The notes under the pieces were generated by a model. The model did not search any database. It worked only from the letters and a program-made list of their open reading frames with translations, and was not told the origin of the DNA. The translations under genes and the position numbers were made by a program. This document shows positions 25,836-34,431 of a DNA stretch of 37,819 nucleotides, piece by piece; the stretch's first letter is position 1; every line of letters begins with the position of its first letter. The stretch comes from Rhodopirellula bahusiensis (GTDB lineage Bacteria; Planctomycetota; Planctomycetia; Pirellulales; Pirellulaceae), in NCBI RefSeq assembly GCF_002727185.1, contig NZ_NIZW01000044.1:1-37819 (forward strand). The letters run 5' to 3'.

Positions 25836-26191
25836 GCTTCTTCGGGCTGGCCCACATTCGCCAATTCGCGAACTTCGACGGCGCCTTTGTGATGGATGAT
25901 TGGTGACGTTTTGGCCAGTTCCACTGCGGCGGCGAGGTTCTCGGCTTGAACCATCGAATAGCCACCAACCAGCTCTTTGGACTCGGTGAACGGTCCATCG
26001 GTAACCGACAGATCGGCATGGACGGTCGCGCCTTCGGGTTTCAGTCCGTCGCCACCATCAATCAACCAACCTGCTTTCATCCCGTCTTGGATCCAGTCCA
26101 TCCATAGTTGCATGACTTTTTGCATCTCGTCCGGAGAAGCATTTTCCATTTCGTCGCAACCGCCACGATAAACAAACATGAATTTCGGCAT
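25832..26191 (-). CDS. DGPF/YCII-domain protein, partner of the ECF42 sigma factor
   Basis: A protein of 119 residues (MPKFMFVYRGGCDEMENASP...) with the motif SVTDGPFTESKELVGGYSMV that defines DGPF-type YCII-related proteins. These small proteins are encoded next to ECF42 sigma factors and are presumed sensors or targets of the regulon; no enzymatic activity is established. The ATG at 26191 is used because the fold starts there; the open frame extends 17 codons upstream without family resemblance. The stop overlaps the sigma start by four bases, so the two are translationally coupled. Confidence 0.9.
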   Translation of the reverse strand: MPKFMFVYRGGCDEMENASPDEMQKVMQLWMDWIQDGMKAGWLIDGGDGLKPEGATVHADLSVTDGPFTESKELVGGYSMVQAENLAAAVELAKTSPIIHHKGAVEVRELANVGQPEEA

Positions 26192-26304
26192 CGGTGTTCT
26201 TTCAAACGAAGGTTTTGGGTTCGACAGTGGCAGCATAGCCACGTCATCTAAGAGGGTGACGAACCAAGAACACGGATCGGGACATCAAAATTGAAAATTT
26301 CGGC

Positions 26305-27210
26305 TCATCCGGCGTTGTCGGGGCGGTTCCCCAAGTGGTCGCCCATGCGAGCGTAGAGTTCGCGGTGTTGACGCGAGTTTTCGATGAGGTCCGCATCGAA
26401 CTGGATCCGGCCGGGTTCGAACAGGACCATGGTCGAGGAGCCACCGAACCGGAAGTAGCCTTTTTCGTCGCCCTTTGAGATGGTTTTACCGGGCGAGTAG
26501 GTTTGTTGAATGCTGCCGACACAGGTGGCACCAATCTCTAGCAACAGCACCGTTCCAAAGGACTCCGTCTCGAGCTGCGTGAGACAACGTTTGTTGCTGG
26601 TCAGAATGTGAATGTTCTGACGCAGTGCAATCGGATTGACCGAGTACAGCGGTCCATTGATCAAGCGACTCGCACCGGGCACGCCGGCGGCGGGAAAGTG
26701 AAATCGGTGATAGTCGATCGGGCACAATCGCGAAAGCAGCAGGCTGCCGCTCGCATAGCGATCCGCGAGGGCGGAGTCTTGCAGCAGCGTCGGCAGATAG
26801 AACATCTCGCCTTTGACAAACAGCCCTTCGCATTTCGATAGGTCGGGAATGCAAAGATGCCGGCCGTCCGCGGGGAAGACCACGGAGTTCGGATCCGCAT
26901 CGATCGGGCGTGCTTCGGGTTTCAGCTTGCGAAAGAAGAACTCGTTGAAGGTGGCGAACTCATCTACATTACGCACGAACTCATCCGCATCGAGTTCATA
27001 GTCTTGGATGAACGGAGCAATCTTTTCGCGAGTCTTGGGTTGGTCCATTCGCCAACCGTACCAGTGCGAGAACAGCGTTCGCTTCACGACCAAAGAAAGC
27101 GAAAGGCGTCCGGCGATGGTGCCATAAGTCCAACGCAATGCCTTGTCGCCATACACCTTTTCGATGCGGTCTTCGTCGGTGTATCGGTCGTGATAGACGA
27201 TTTCGTCCAT
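26305..27210 (-). CDS. psd: Phosphatidylserine decarboxylase proenzyme
   Basis: Converts phosphatidylserine to phosphatidylethanolamine at the inner membrane. The 301-residue protein shows FNEFFFRKLKPEARPID, VFPADGRHLC, the conserved PIDYHRFHFPAAGVP with its active-site histidine, and the C-terminal self-cleavage region FRFGGSSTMVLFEPG. The GSS there corresponds to the usual GST, whose serine becomes the pyruvoyl cofactor after autocleavage into beta and alpha chains. The ATG at 27210 (MDEIVYHDRYTDED) is used; the frame is open further upstream but without similarity. It lies 106 bases downstream of the DUF3472 gene on the same strand. Confidence 0.94.
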   Translation of the reverse strand: MDEIVYHDRYTDEDRIEKVYGDKALRWTYGTIAGRLSLSLVVKRTLFSHWYGWRMDQPKTREKIAPFIQDYELDADEFVRNVDEFATFNEFFFRKLKPEARPIDADPNSVVFPADGRHLCIPDLSKCEGLFVKGEMFYLPTLLQDSALADRYASGSLLLSRLCPIDYHRFHFPAAGVPGASRLINGPLYSVNPIALRQNIHILTSNKRCLTQLETESFGTVLLLEIGATCVGSIQQTYSPGKTISKGDEKGYFRFGGSSTMVLFEPGRIQFDADLIENSRQHRELYARMGDHLGNRPDNAG

Positions 27211-27316
27211 GAGTGGTTCTTGTTTGAATGGTAGTGGACGAGGCCACGAGTCCGGTCGCACGACCCACGCGTGGGAATCTTTGCTTCGTCCACTACGAGA
27301 GTGGAGTTGCGATGGA

Positions 27317-28627
27317 TCAGCGCGGCAACTGCTCCCAGTCGATTGCAGGCTGCTGGCCCGCGGTGGACTCTCGCTCGAAGGTTTGATCCAGATCAACGGG
27401 TTCTGAAAAGAAGCCGCAGTTCTTTAAGAAGAAATGGTCGGTTTGGCTTCCACCGGCATAGTCCAGCCGATGACGACCGCGAGCGGTGTTGTCGCCGGTG
27501 AACTTGGCTCGCGTGATCTCATGCCATTTGCCGTTCACATCACAAACCCATTGGTTGCCGTAGTGAGCCGAGCGTTGCAGATGGCCTTGTTCTGGCGAGA
27601 AGTTTTCGAGGAAAGAGTGGAAGCCGGTCAGATGCTTGTCAGTCTTGGGGCGTCGAAAGGTCGCTACCAATCGCCATTCGTTCTTCGCTTTGTCGCCGAA
27701 CCAGGACGTGTACAACGTGTTGGAGTCGCCGTCAGGTTTGACTTCGGTCAGGAAGCGGTACGTCTTGCCGGCTTCCCAAGGGTAGCGAAAGAAACTTTGT
27801 CCGCCGGAGCCTTCGTTGCCAAAGTCTTTCGCGATGACGTCGTCGCCTTTTGCAAGCGTCTCGACTCGGTCTTCGTCAGGAATCTCGTTGGGGTTGTCCG
27901 TGCGGAAGGGGCTCCAGATTGAAAACAGGACTCGCCGTTCCGTGGGGCTGTTGACCTGCATGCCGAAGTAACCTTCGCCGAAACCGTTGGCCATGAAGTA
28001 AGTCCCCATTTGGTCTTGGCCGACGGGGACCGTGATCTCACTGTAGGCGTACGTCAGGTTCATTCCTCGGGGCAATCGGTAGGAGAGATGGACCGATGGG
28101 CCGCGACGACCCCAATAGAACATGTTGCCATCGTTTGTTTGTACATAGTCGAGTTGCAGGTCGGCTTTCGCGGGTGTGACCACCAAGTCCGTGATCTGTG
28201 CGGATCCGGATGCTTCGCCATTGGCGGCTGGTGCAAGTTGCAGATCGACTCGAACGTAGCCCGCTTTCGCGACCTCGATCTCACCGAGCGGGTAGGTCTT
28301 GGCAGACGCGAGTTCCAGATCGCAGGAGAGCTTGGTTTCGCCGATGGTCACGAGGATGGTCGCGGGGCGGTCACTCGCGTTGCCTTTCAGTCCTAACTCA
28401 AGCGTGTCTGCGTCATCGACATGAAAGTAGACGGAGTGGACCTCGGCCGAATCGCGAAGCCGCAAGGAGCCGCCGCGTCGCATCGCTCGGCCGCCGGGTT
28501 CGGGCTGTGTGCGGAACGCATTGCCCGCCACCGGCACGGACCACTCTTTCGCGGAGGAGAGTCCTTGCGAGGTCAGGAGTGTGACAAGGCTGATCAGGAG
28601 CGGTTGAAAAACAAGTCGGGAAATCAT
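27317..28627 (-). CDS. Secreted DUF3472/DUF5077 protein
   Basis: A 436-residue protein with a signal peptide (MISRLVFQPLLISLVTLLTS, then QGLSSAKEW). After it comes a beta-rich DUF5077-like part (about 25-150, VPVAGNAFRTQPEPGG... SVYFHVDDADTLELGLKGNA) and then a DUF3472 part (about 155-430, SVHLSYRLPRGMNLTYAYSE, FFRYPWEAGKTYRFLTEVKP, and LTGFHSFLENFSPEQGHLQR). Such proteins are frequent in Bacteroidetes and planctomycetes and are thought to bind carbohydrate; no enzymatic role is known. The ATG at 28627 is chosen because it starts the signal peptide. The first part resembles a lectin-like jelly roll, which is inference. Confidence 0.87.
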   Translation of the reverse strand: MISRLVFQPLLISLVTLLTSQGLSSAKEWSVPVAGNAFRTQPEPGGRAMRRGGSLRLRDSAEVHSVYFHVDDADTLELGLKGNASDRPATILVTIGETKLSCDLELASAKTYPLGEIEVAKAGYVRVDLQLAPAANGEASGSAQITDLVVTPAKADLQLDYVQTNDGNMFYWGRRGPSVHLSYRLPRGMNLTYAYSEITVPVGQDQMGTYFMANGFGEGYFGMQVNSPTERRVLFSIWSPFRTDNPNEIPDEDRVETLAKGDDVIAKDFGNEGSGGQSFFRYPWEAGKTYRFLTEVKPDGDSNTLYTSWFGDKAKNEWRLVATFRRPKTDKHLTGFHSFLENFSPEQGHLQRSAHYGNQWVCDVNGKWHEITRAKFTGDNTARGRHRLDYAGGSQTDHFFLKNCGFFSEPVDLDQTFERESTAGQQPAIDWEQLPR

Positions 28628-28941
28628 GGTGTCGATCTGGTGAGACGGGCGTGGGCAGGAACCAAGGAATCTTTTCGCGAGTAGGGAAAGAGGCTGCGTT
28701 GAACCCGTTTGGGACGGGATTTCATCGAGCCCGCCACTCTTTCGCTCCGATGGATGGTCTCGCGGCATTCGAACCTATCCCATATCGAAACCATCCTGCA
28801 AGCAGGTGGAAAGGTGCTGTGAGCAGGGGTTTTCGAACTGCTCCTAGCAAGCCACCATGGTGGCCGAAGCTGGCGAGCGACTTTCGACCTCCGCCAGGCC
28901 CCCATACCACCCCACGACGGAACACAACCCAAGAGACCATC
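28628..28941. other. Divergent intergenic region
   Basis: These 314 bases separate the leftward DUF3472 gene from the rightward parvulin gene and must contain both promoters. A hairpin-prone segment around 28790-28860 includes GAAACCATCCTGCAAGCAGG, but no clear promoter pair, RNA family or ORF could be supported. Confidence 0.4.
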
Positions 28942-29223
28942 ATGGCCACTGCAAGTGCACGACATATCCTCGTTGAAACGGAAGAAGCCTGTCAGGATCT
29001 GAAAGATCAGATCGAAAAAGGGCAGGATTTCGGTGCCATCGCCGCTGAGTTTTCCTCCTGCCCATCCGGCAAATCCGGTGGAGCGTTGGGAACGTTCAGC
29101 CCCGGTCAAATGGTCAAAGAGTTTGACGAAGTGGTCTTCAGCGGTGATCTGGGCAAAGTCCATGGTCCCGTCAAAACACAGTTCGGCTACCACTTGATCG
29201 AGATCACCCAACGGGTCGATTGA
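28942..29223 (+). CDS. Parvulin-type peptidyl-prolyl isomerase
   Basis: A single-domain parvulin of 93 residues that catalyses cis-trans isomerisation of prolyl bonds. Hallmarks are SARHILVETEEACQDLKDQI at the start, IAAEFSSCPSGKSGGALGTF (the SxCPSGxxGGxLG motif) and GPVKTQFGYHLIEITQR at the end. There is no signal peptide or targeting domain, so it is cytoplasmic and resembles E. coli PpiC. The ATG at 28942 starts the domain; the open frame extends upstream but lacks similarity. The next gene begins 16 bases after its stop, indicating an operon. Confidence 0.93.
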   Translation: MATASARHILVETEEACQDLKDQIEKGQDFGAIAAEFSSCPSGKSGGALGTFSPGQMVKEFDEVVFSGDLGKVHGPVKTQFGYHLIEITQRVD

Positions 29224-29239
29224 AAAAGCAGGTCGCCTG

Positions 29240-29782
29240 ATGATCAAGACCTTTGAGCAGGCCTATCAGTTTGTTCTTGAACGGACGGTGGTCACCGTCT
29301 TCGGCAGCAAGAACTCGCCGCACCCGTCGTTGTGGGACAACACCGATTTATCGGAAGAGAAACCCAAGGCGGGCGGTTGGAGCCCGAAGGTGACGGCCGT
29401 CTGGGACTGGAAGACTCGCATCCCGCAAACCTATCCCGCGGAAGTTTTCTACGGGAAGATCCGCGGTGGCGATGCGGTGCTGATGGAGATGCAGCATTTC
29501 CGAGAAGTGCATTACGCGGAGGCGTACCAGCCCGTCCACGAATTGGATGTGCTCTGTCAAGAAATCTTTGAGCTGATCCGTTTGGAAGCGGGCTACACCG
29601 GTGCGCTTCGCAAGCGAGCCATCGAGCGATTGGCGTGCACGAAGAGCCAGTTCGACACGGTGCTCAAAAAACTGCAGATCAGTTTAAACATCGTGCGTTC
29701 CAACGACCCAAAGTTGAAGAACGACTTCTGGTTGCCCATGCGAGAAGTCCACCTCGATATCGTGCAGCAACACGAGCAGTGA
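29240..29782 (+). CDS. Conserved protein of unknown function, possibly AlkZ-related
   Basis: A 180-residue protein (MIKTFEQAYQFVLERTVVTV...). There is no signal peptide or membrane segment. It contains the aromatic-rich stretch AGGWSPKVTAVWDWKTRIPQ and a helical C-terminal half (GALRKRAIERLACTKSQFDT, VLKKLQISLNIVRSNDPKLK) that could form a winged helix. The layout recalls the small AlkZ-related proteins, but I cannot confirm this by eye, and DNA glycosylase activity should not be assumed. It follows the parvulin gene by 16 bases and is probably co-transcribed with it. Transcription would run into the palindrome beginning at 29976. Confidence 0.7.
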   Translation: MIKTFEQAYQFVLERTVVTVFGSKNSPHPSLWDNTDLSEEKPKAGGWSPKVTAVWDWKTRIPQTYPAEVFYGKIRGGDAVLMEMQHFREVHYAEAYQPVHELDVLCQEIFELIRLEAGYTGALRKRAIERLACTKSQFDTVLKKLQISLNIVRSNDPKLKNDFWLPMREVHLDIVQQHEQ

Positions 29783-29975
29783 AGTCCCCCAAACCGTAGG
29801 TCAGGTTGTACCTGACGTTCCCGCCGATGCTTTGGAACAAAGCGAGTCGTGCACCCGTTCACGAAAATAGCGAAAACCCGCGATCAGCAAGTCAGCGCTG
29901 CACAGCACTAGACTGGACTGCGAAAACTTTGGTGTTGCGGACCGGATTCGTTTGCGCAAGTTGTGTTCGACGATT

Positions 29976-30184
29976 TAGCCCCATCGGGGCAGCCCTATGA
30001 CAGCCCAGGGCAACGCCCTGGGTTGTGGCGAGACCAAGATTGCAAAGCCCCAACGGGGCGGTCCTAGCATTTTTTGGGGGCTCTCTGTTAGGGCCGCCCC
30101 GTTGGGGCTCGCGTTGTAGCCTCCGTAACAAAACCCCAGGCGATGCCTGGGGCTACGATATAGCTGCCCCTTTGGGGCGTGGGG
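29976..30184. repeat. Nested composite palindrome between convergent genes
   Basis: About 209 bp with a chain of self-complementary units arranged symmetrically. The inner pair is GCCCCAACGGGGCGG (30047-30061) with CCGCCCCGTTGGGGC (30094-30108). The middle pair is CCCAGGGCAACGCCCTGGG (30004-30022) and CCCCAGGCGATGCCTGGGG (30134-30152), each a hairpin itself. The outer units are GCCCCATCGGGGC (29978-29990) and GCCCCTTTGGGGC (30166-30178). A run of six T follows the first inner arm. It lies between the convergent genes ending at 29782 and 30216 and probably stops transcription from both sides. No gene was recognised in 29783-30215. Confidence 0.8.
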
Positions 30185-30215
30185 CAGATACATGACCAAC
30201 GCCGCATTGTCCGTA

Positions 30216-31682
30216 TCAATCCTCAGTTTTTCGTTGCACAGCGTCGGACGCAACACTTTCCGACTTGTCAAGCAACGACACGATCACCATTGCGAGAAAG
30301 CTGGCGGCGAGCCCCATCAGTTGCGACGGGATCAAGAACTCCGGCAGCACGTATTCAAACGCTAGCCAGGTTGCCACACCGGACACGATCGATGCCATCG
30401 CTCCGAGAGTGGTCGCTCGTTTCCAATACAGCCCGACGGCCAGCGGAACCAGTGCACCGACAAGCGGCACGCTGTACGCCTGCTGAATCATTTCGTACAT
30501 CGTGTTGTTGCTGGTCAAGGCTTGGTGAAGAGCCAAGGCACCAAACATCAGCAGGACGATTCGCAGCCAACGCAACATGTTTTTGTCGTCAAGGTCGGAT
30601 CGAAACGGACGGATAATGTTTTCGACAATCAGACTGCTCGGCGCGAGCAATGTTCCGCTGGCGGTAGAAAGGATTGCCGAGACCAATGCACCGAGAAAAA
30701 CAGTTTGCACCCAGAACGGTGTGGATTGCATGACCGCGTGCGGAAGTGTTCGCTGGACTTCGCGAAGGTCTTCGCTGTTGAATTGCTGCAAGTGATCCGG
30801 ATCGATCACCACCGCGGCGTAAGCGATGAACATCGGTACGAACGCAAACATGCAGTAGAACGTCCCGCCCAGCAAGGTTCCCGTCATGGCGGTGCGTTCG
30901 TCTTTGGCGCTGGTGACTCGCTGAAAGACATCTTGTTGTGGGATCGAACCCAGGGCCGCGGTCAGGAAGCCACCGATGTAGATCCACCACTGACCGGATT
31001 GCCCCCAGTCGGGAAAGACCTGCAGACGCCCCGATTCGCGAGCAGAATCGATGACGACAGACACGCCGCCGGCCGCATGAGCCATGTAAACCGACACCAC
31101 TAACAGACCGATGATGATCACGAACGTCTGAATCATGTCGGTGAGCGCCACCGACCACATGCCGCCCATCACCGTATAAAAGGCAACAATGGTGAAGCCG
31201 ATCACGATGCCGTGGTTGATGGTCAGCGCGTCGTAGCCGATGCCTTTGCCCAGGACTGAAATTACCAGGCCAAGTGCGGTGAGCTGAGCCGCGGCCCAGC
31301 CCAGGTACGAAGCGGAGATGACAACGGACGTCAAAACTTCGATCGAGCGACCATAGCGTTTGCGATAAAAGTCACCGATCGTTAGCAAGTCCATTCGGTA
31401 GAAGGCTCGCGCGAAGAACAACGCCACGAGCACCAAGCAGATCGAAAATCCAAACGGGTCGCCCGGGATGGCACGCAGTCCTTGGCCGGCAAAGGTGGCC
31501 GAAACCGAAAGCACGGTCTCGGCACCAAACCAAGTTGCGAAGACGCAAGCGAAGTTCATGTACAGCGGAAGCGAGCGTCCCGCGACCATGAAGTCCTGCG
31601 CATTGTCGACGCGTCGGGCTGCGAACAACCCGATCGCGATCGTGAGAAACAAATAGGCCAGGACGGCGGCGATCAATCCCAT
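30216..31682 (-). CDS. Sodium:solute symporter (SSS family)
   Basis: A 488-residue membrane protein with about 13 hydrophobic segments and SSS-family signatures: DFMVAGRSLPLYMNFACVFA near the N-terminus, WFGAETVLSVSATFAGQGLR, GYDALTINHGIVIGFTIVAF, YTVMGGMWSVALTDMIQTFV, and ALGSIPQQDVFQRVTSAKDE in the central loop. This family couples sodium entry to uptake of sugars, amino acids, carboxylates or other small solutes; the substrate cannot be read. The ATG at 31682 begins the first membrane segment. Its start lies 14 bases after the stop of the ornithine decarboxylase-like gene, so it is probably in one operon with it, which hints at an amino-acid or polyamine-related substrate (inference). Confidence 0.93.
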   Translation of the reverse strand: MGLIAAVLAYLFLTIAIGLFAARRVDNAQDFMVAGRSLPLYMNFACVFATWFGAETVLSVSATFAGQGLRAIPGDPFGFSICLVLVALFFARAFYRMDLLTIGDFYRKRYGRSIEVLTSVVISASYLGWAAAQLTALGLVISVLGKGIGYDALTINHGIVIGFTIVAFYTVMGGMWSVALTDMIQTFVIIIGLLVVSVYMAHAAGGVSVVIDSARESGRLQVFPDWGQSGQWWIYIGGFLTAALGSIPQQDVFQRVTSAKDERTAMTGTLLGGTFYCMFAFVPMFIAYAAVVIDPDHLQQFNSEDLREVQRTLPHAVMQSTPFWVQTVFLGALVSAILSTASGTLLAPSSLIVENIIRPFRSDLDDKNMLRWLRIVLLMFGALALHQALTSNNTMYEMIQQAYSVPLVGALVPLAVGLYWKRATTLGAMASIVSGVATWLAFEYVLPEFLIPSQLMGLAASFLAMVIVSLLDKSESVASDAVQRKTED

Positions 31683-31696
31683 CGGCGTGTCGTCCG

Positions 31697-32863
31697 TCAG
31701 TCGATCGCGACGCTGTTGGCCATCGGCAATCCGTTGAAAGGCGATGCGCTGGCGGCAGCGTAAGCTCCCATCGACGGAACCAAGACCAGTTCGCCGACTT
31801 CCAGATCGGGGAGCCATTGGTCACGCGAAACGATGTCGGTGGAGTCGCAGGTTGGTCCGGCGACCACGCAAGGAACGGTCTCGCGGGACCCATCGTTTTC
31901 GACCAGCAACGGGAAGTCCGTGTGGTCGAAGATCTTGCCCGAGAACGATCCGTAGATTCCATCGTCGAGGAAGAACCAAGGCAGTTCCCATCGACGACTC
32001 TTGCCGATCACGCGAGTGATCAAGGTCACGCTTTCGGTGCACAGCCCGCGACCAGGTTCGGCGATCAAACGAATCGGCAGGTCGCCGAAGATGTCTCGCA
32101 GTCCGTTGGTGATGACTTCGCCAAAGGCTTCGATCGAAGGAGCGTCTTCGCGATACGGAGCTGGGAAACCGCCGCCGATGTCGAGGACTTCCAAGTGGTG
32201 TCCGGCTTGGGTGGCTTCGTCCCAAACTGCACGAACGCTGCGAAGCACTTCGACATAGTCTTGCGGGTTGAGGCACTGGCTGCCGACATGGAACGAGAAC
32301 CCACGAATTTTCAGGCCTTTGGCTTTCGCCGTTGCAAGCAGTTCCATCGCTTCGTGCATGGGGCAACCGAACTTCGCCGACAGGTTGATTCGGCTGGAGG
32401 CTCCGGTCGTTGCCAATCGCAACAACAAGTTCACATCGGGAGTCAGTCGGCGGATCTTTTCTGCTTCGATCGGGTTGTCGAAAACGAACCAGTTCACTCC
32501 GGCTTCATAGCATTCCCAAAGGTTTGCATCGGTCTTGCACGGGTGAGTGTGCAGCATGCGATCCGGCGTGAAGCCAGCGGCGAGTGCCGCCTTTAGTTCG
32601 CCAGGCGAGCATACGTCGATGAATGAATTTTCGCCGTTGAGTGTCGACAAAAAGTGCAGGTCCGGGTTGGCTTTCGCCGCATAGTAAAGATCGACACCGG
32701 GCAGGGCGTTTTTCATCGCCCAGTACGTTTCGATGGCTTTGGATCGTGACACGACCAAAAGTGGTGTGCCGTGTTTTTCAGCGAGTTCTTTCGCGAGGTC
32801 AAAGGAAAGGTTCGGCTGAGCCGTTCGGGCGTTGGGTGCGCGCAGAATGGTCGATGCGATCAT
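31697..32863 (-). CDS. PLP-dependent ornithine/lysine decarboxylase (alanine racemase fold, type III)
   Basis: A 388-residue enzyme of the fold-type III decarboxylase family that includes ornithine decarboxylase (ornithine to putrescine) and related diamino-acid decarboxylases. Key elements: VDLYYAAKANPD with the PLP lysine near residue 64, FSFHVGSQCLNPQDYV, VLDIGGGFPAPY (phosphate loop), RLIAEPGRGLCTESVTLITR, and GPTCDSTDIV with the catalytic cysteine near the C-terminus. CDSTD is the form seen in ornithine and lysine/ornithine decarboxylases rather than diaminopimelate decarboxylase (CESGD). The ATG at 32863 (MIASTILRAPNARTAQ) is used. It leads an operon with the symporter. Polyamine synthesis is the expected role. 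Confidence 0.92.
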   Translation of the reverse strand: MIASTILRAPNARTAQPNLSFDLAKELAEKHGTPLLVVSRSKAIETYWAMKNALPGVDLYYAAKANPDLHFLSTLNGENSFIDVCSPGELKAALAAGFTPDRMLHTHPCKTDANLWECYEAGVNWFVFDNPIEAEKIRRLTPDVNLLLRLATTGASSRINLSAKFGCPMHEAMELLATAKAKGLKIRGFSFHVGSQCLNPQDYVEVLRSVRAVWDEATQAGHHLEVLDIGGGFPAPYREDAPSIEAFGEVITNGLRDIFGDLPIRLIAEPGRGLCTESVTLITRVIGKSRRWELPWFFLDDGIYGSFSGKIFDHTDFPLLVENDGSRETVPCVVAGPTCDSTDIVSRDQWLPDLEVGELVLVPSMGAYAAASASPFNGLPMANSVAID

Positions 32864-33310
32864 GCGGCTGGGGTGCCTCCAATTGGGGATCAAGGTCAGT
32901 TGAGATACGAAATGCAGTCAAAACTTCGAAGCCACGTGGCTTCGTCTGAGGGTTCCGATGGAACCCTGGCCGACTTCTTCTTCGCTGTTATCGAGCCGCG
33001 TCCTGGGCGCAATAACGTGTTGACCTTGGGGAGATCGCAATGGAGGTTGCGGCACCTTGCGGTATGGCAACGTTGTGCGTTTGGATTGAGCGATTCCGCT
33101 AGGAAACGTCCTGCCAACACACTTCCGCCGCGCCCGTGATGGGCGAGACCTGGTGTCGTGCTGATTGAATCGCAGTGATTCGATTGCCATCACTGAAGAA
33201 TGAGCAATCGTCACTGTTTTTCAATCGGCTGCGGAAGATATCGACCGCGTTTCAAAAAGTCGAGAGCGGAAATGCCGTTTTCAGATGAATGTTTTGGGAG
33301 GCGGAAGCTC
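32864..33310. other. Divergent intergenic region
   Basis: About 450 bases between the leftward decarboxylase and the Fur promoter. No recognised ORF, RNA or strong hairpin. The short inverted pair GGTTCCGATGGAACC (32951-32965) is too small to assign. The decarboxylase promoter should lie near 32870-32950. Confidence 0.4.
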
Positions 33311-33339
33311 GGGACAAATCTAGACAGGGCTGCTATAGT
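33311..33339 (+). promoter_or_regulatory. Sigma-70-type promoter of the Fur-family gene
   Basis: GGGACA (33311-33316, four of six matches to the -35 consensus) and TATAGT (33334-33339, five of six to the -10) are separated by the ideal 17 bases. Transcription would start near 33346, placing the upstream GTG at 33338 before the transcript and favouring the TTG at 33380 as the start codon. No inverted Fur box was recognised over it. Confidence 0.6.
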
Positions 33340-33379
33340 GGCTCGCAAGCAATTCTTCTCTCTTTCACAGCGGTCCGTT

Positions 33380-33892
33380 TTGTCTGACGTGTCTTCGGTT
33401 CCCGAATCTCTTGAACGTCTCGAGGTGGCTTTGACTCCTCAAGAGCGGTTCGAGGAGTATTTGCAGAGCAAGGGCCAGCGGCAGACCAAGCCTCGGAAGT
33501 TCTTGGTCGAGAAGATCTTCGCTCAGCACGCCCATTTCGACGCCGATGAGCTGATCGAGAAATTGCCTCGAAAGGGCGAGCCCAACTATGTCAGCTCCGC
33601 GACGGTGTATCGATCGCTGCGGGAGTTCGTCGACGCCGGCTTGCTGAACTGCTTTCAGCTCGACGGCCGAACGGTTTACGAGCTGGACTACGGCTACCCG
33701 CCCCACGACCACCTGTACTGCACGCGTTGCCGCAAATTGATCGAGTTTCGCAGCGAGGAACTGATCGCGACGCGAGACGAAGCCGCCGCAAAACACGGTT
33801 TTCGTGTATCCGGACACCGGATGCTGGTCAGCGGTGTGTGCCGCGAATGTGGGAAGAACCGACGCAAAAAGCGCAAGCAAGACCTGGTCTGA
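33380..33892 (+). CDS. fur: Fur-family metal-dependent transcriptional regulator
   Basis: A 170-residue Fur-family regulator. The N-terminal winged helix includes PQERFEEYLQSKGQRQTKPR, HFDADELIEKLPRK and the recognition helix SSATVYRSLREFVDAGLLNC. The C-terminal metal/dimer domain includes YELDYGYPPHDHLYCTRCRK, whose HDH and CxxC residues bind metal, and CRECGKN, the second CxxC of the structural zinc site. Whether it senses iron, zinc, manganese or peroxide cannot be decided from this. The TTG at 33380 is preferred from the promoter position; GTG at 33389 is close, and longer versions begin upstream of the predicted transcript. The C-terminus is a basic tail (RRKKRKQ). The gene is alone, converging with the hypothetical gene at 33953. 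Confidence 0.92.
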   Translation: MSDVSSVPESLERLEVALTPQERFEEYLQSKGQRQTKPRKFLVEKIFAQHAHFDADELIEKLPRKGEPNYVSSATVYRSLREFVDAGLLNCFQLDGRTVYELDYGYPPHDHLYCTRCRKLIEFRSEELIATRDEAAAKHGFRVSGHRMLVSGVCRECGKNRRKKRKQDLV

Positions 33893-33952
33893 GTTTGCTT
33901 GCGATGGTTCAGTTGGCTGCGATTCCTCTGGCCAGCGGCCCGCCTTCGTTGA

Positions 33953-34423
33953 CTACGCTTCTTCGGGAAGTTCGGCCATCCGGATCTGTTGCAGAATCGC
34001 GTTGAAGACCTGCTCGGCGGCTTCGAAATCCGACATTTCGGCTTGGAGCTGAGCCAAAATCCGTCCGGCGATGGGCATTTGTTCGCGGGTCGGGGCAGGG
34101 GCGTCCAGCAGCACCACGCGTGACATCACGACGAGGTCCAAGTAGTAGAACCGGAGGTCAACGGCGCGTTCGCCTTCCGTGGCACCCGGCAGCGTAACGT
34201 TGTCGCGTTCCAAGTCCTCGTATTGTCCCCGGAGCATTTGGTCGATTTCACCCAGGACGACTTCGTCTTCTCGAGTGATTGGCAGCGTTTCCAGCGAAAC
34301 GAATCCGCCGCCGGGCAGATCGAACGTGGCACCCTGGTCGCCTTCGTCTTCGGCTCGCTCGACCAGCGTCCAGTTGTCTGGGTACAGCAGTTTCAGGCCG
34401 AAGCCTTCGAAAGTCGCGGGCAT
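33953..34423 (-). CDS. Conserved protein of unknown function
   Basis: A 156-residue acidic protein without signal peptide or membrane segment (MPATFEGFGLKLLYPDNWTL...). The alternation LKLLYPDNWTLVERAEDEGD, then FDLPGGGFVSLETLPITR, recalls the PsbP/DcrB-like fold, and the C-terminal 40 residues form a predicted helix (FEAAEQVFNAILQQIRMAEL). This is a fold-level guess. It starts 8 bases after the stop of the thioesterase gene, so the two share a transcript. Confidence 0.78.
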   Translation of the reverse strand: MPATFEGFGLKLLYPDNWTLVERAEDEGDQGATFDLPGGGFVSLETLPITREDEVVLGEIDQMLRGQYEDLERDNVTLPGATEGERAVDLRFYYLDLVVMSRVVLLDAPAPTREQMPIAGRILAQLQAEMSDFEAAEQVFNAILQQIRMAELPEEA

Positions 34424-34431
34424 GTGTTTGT

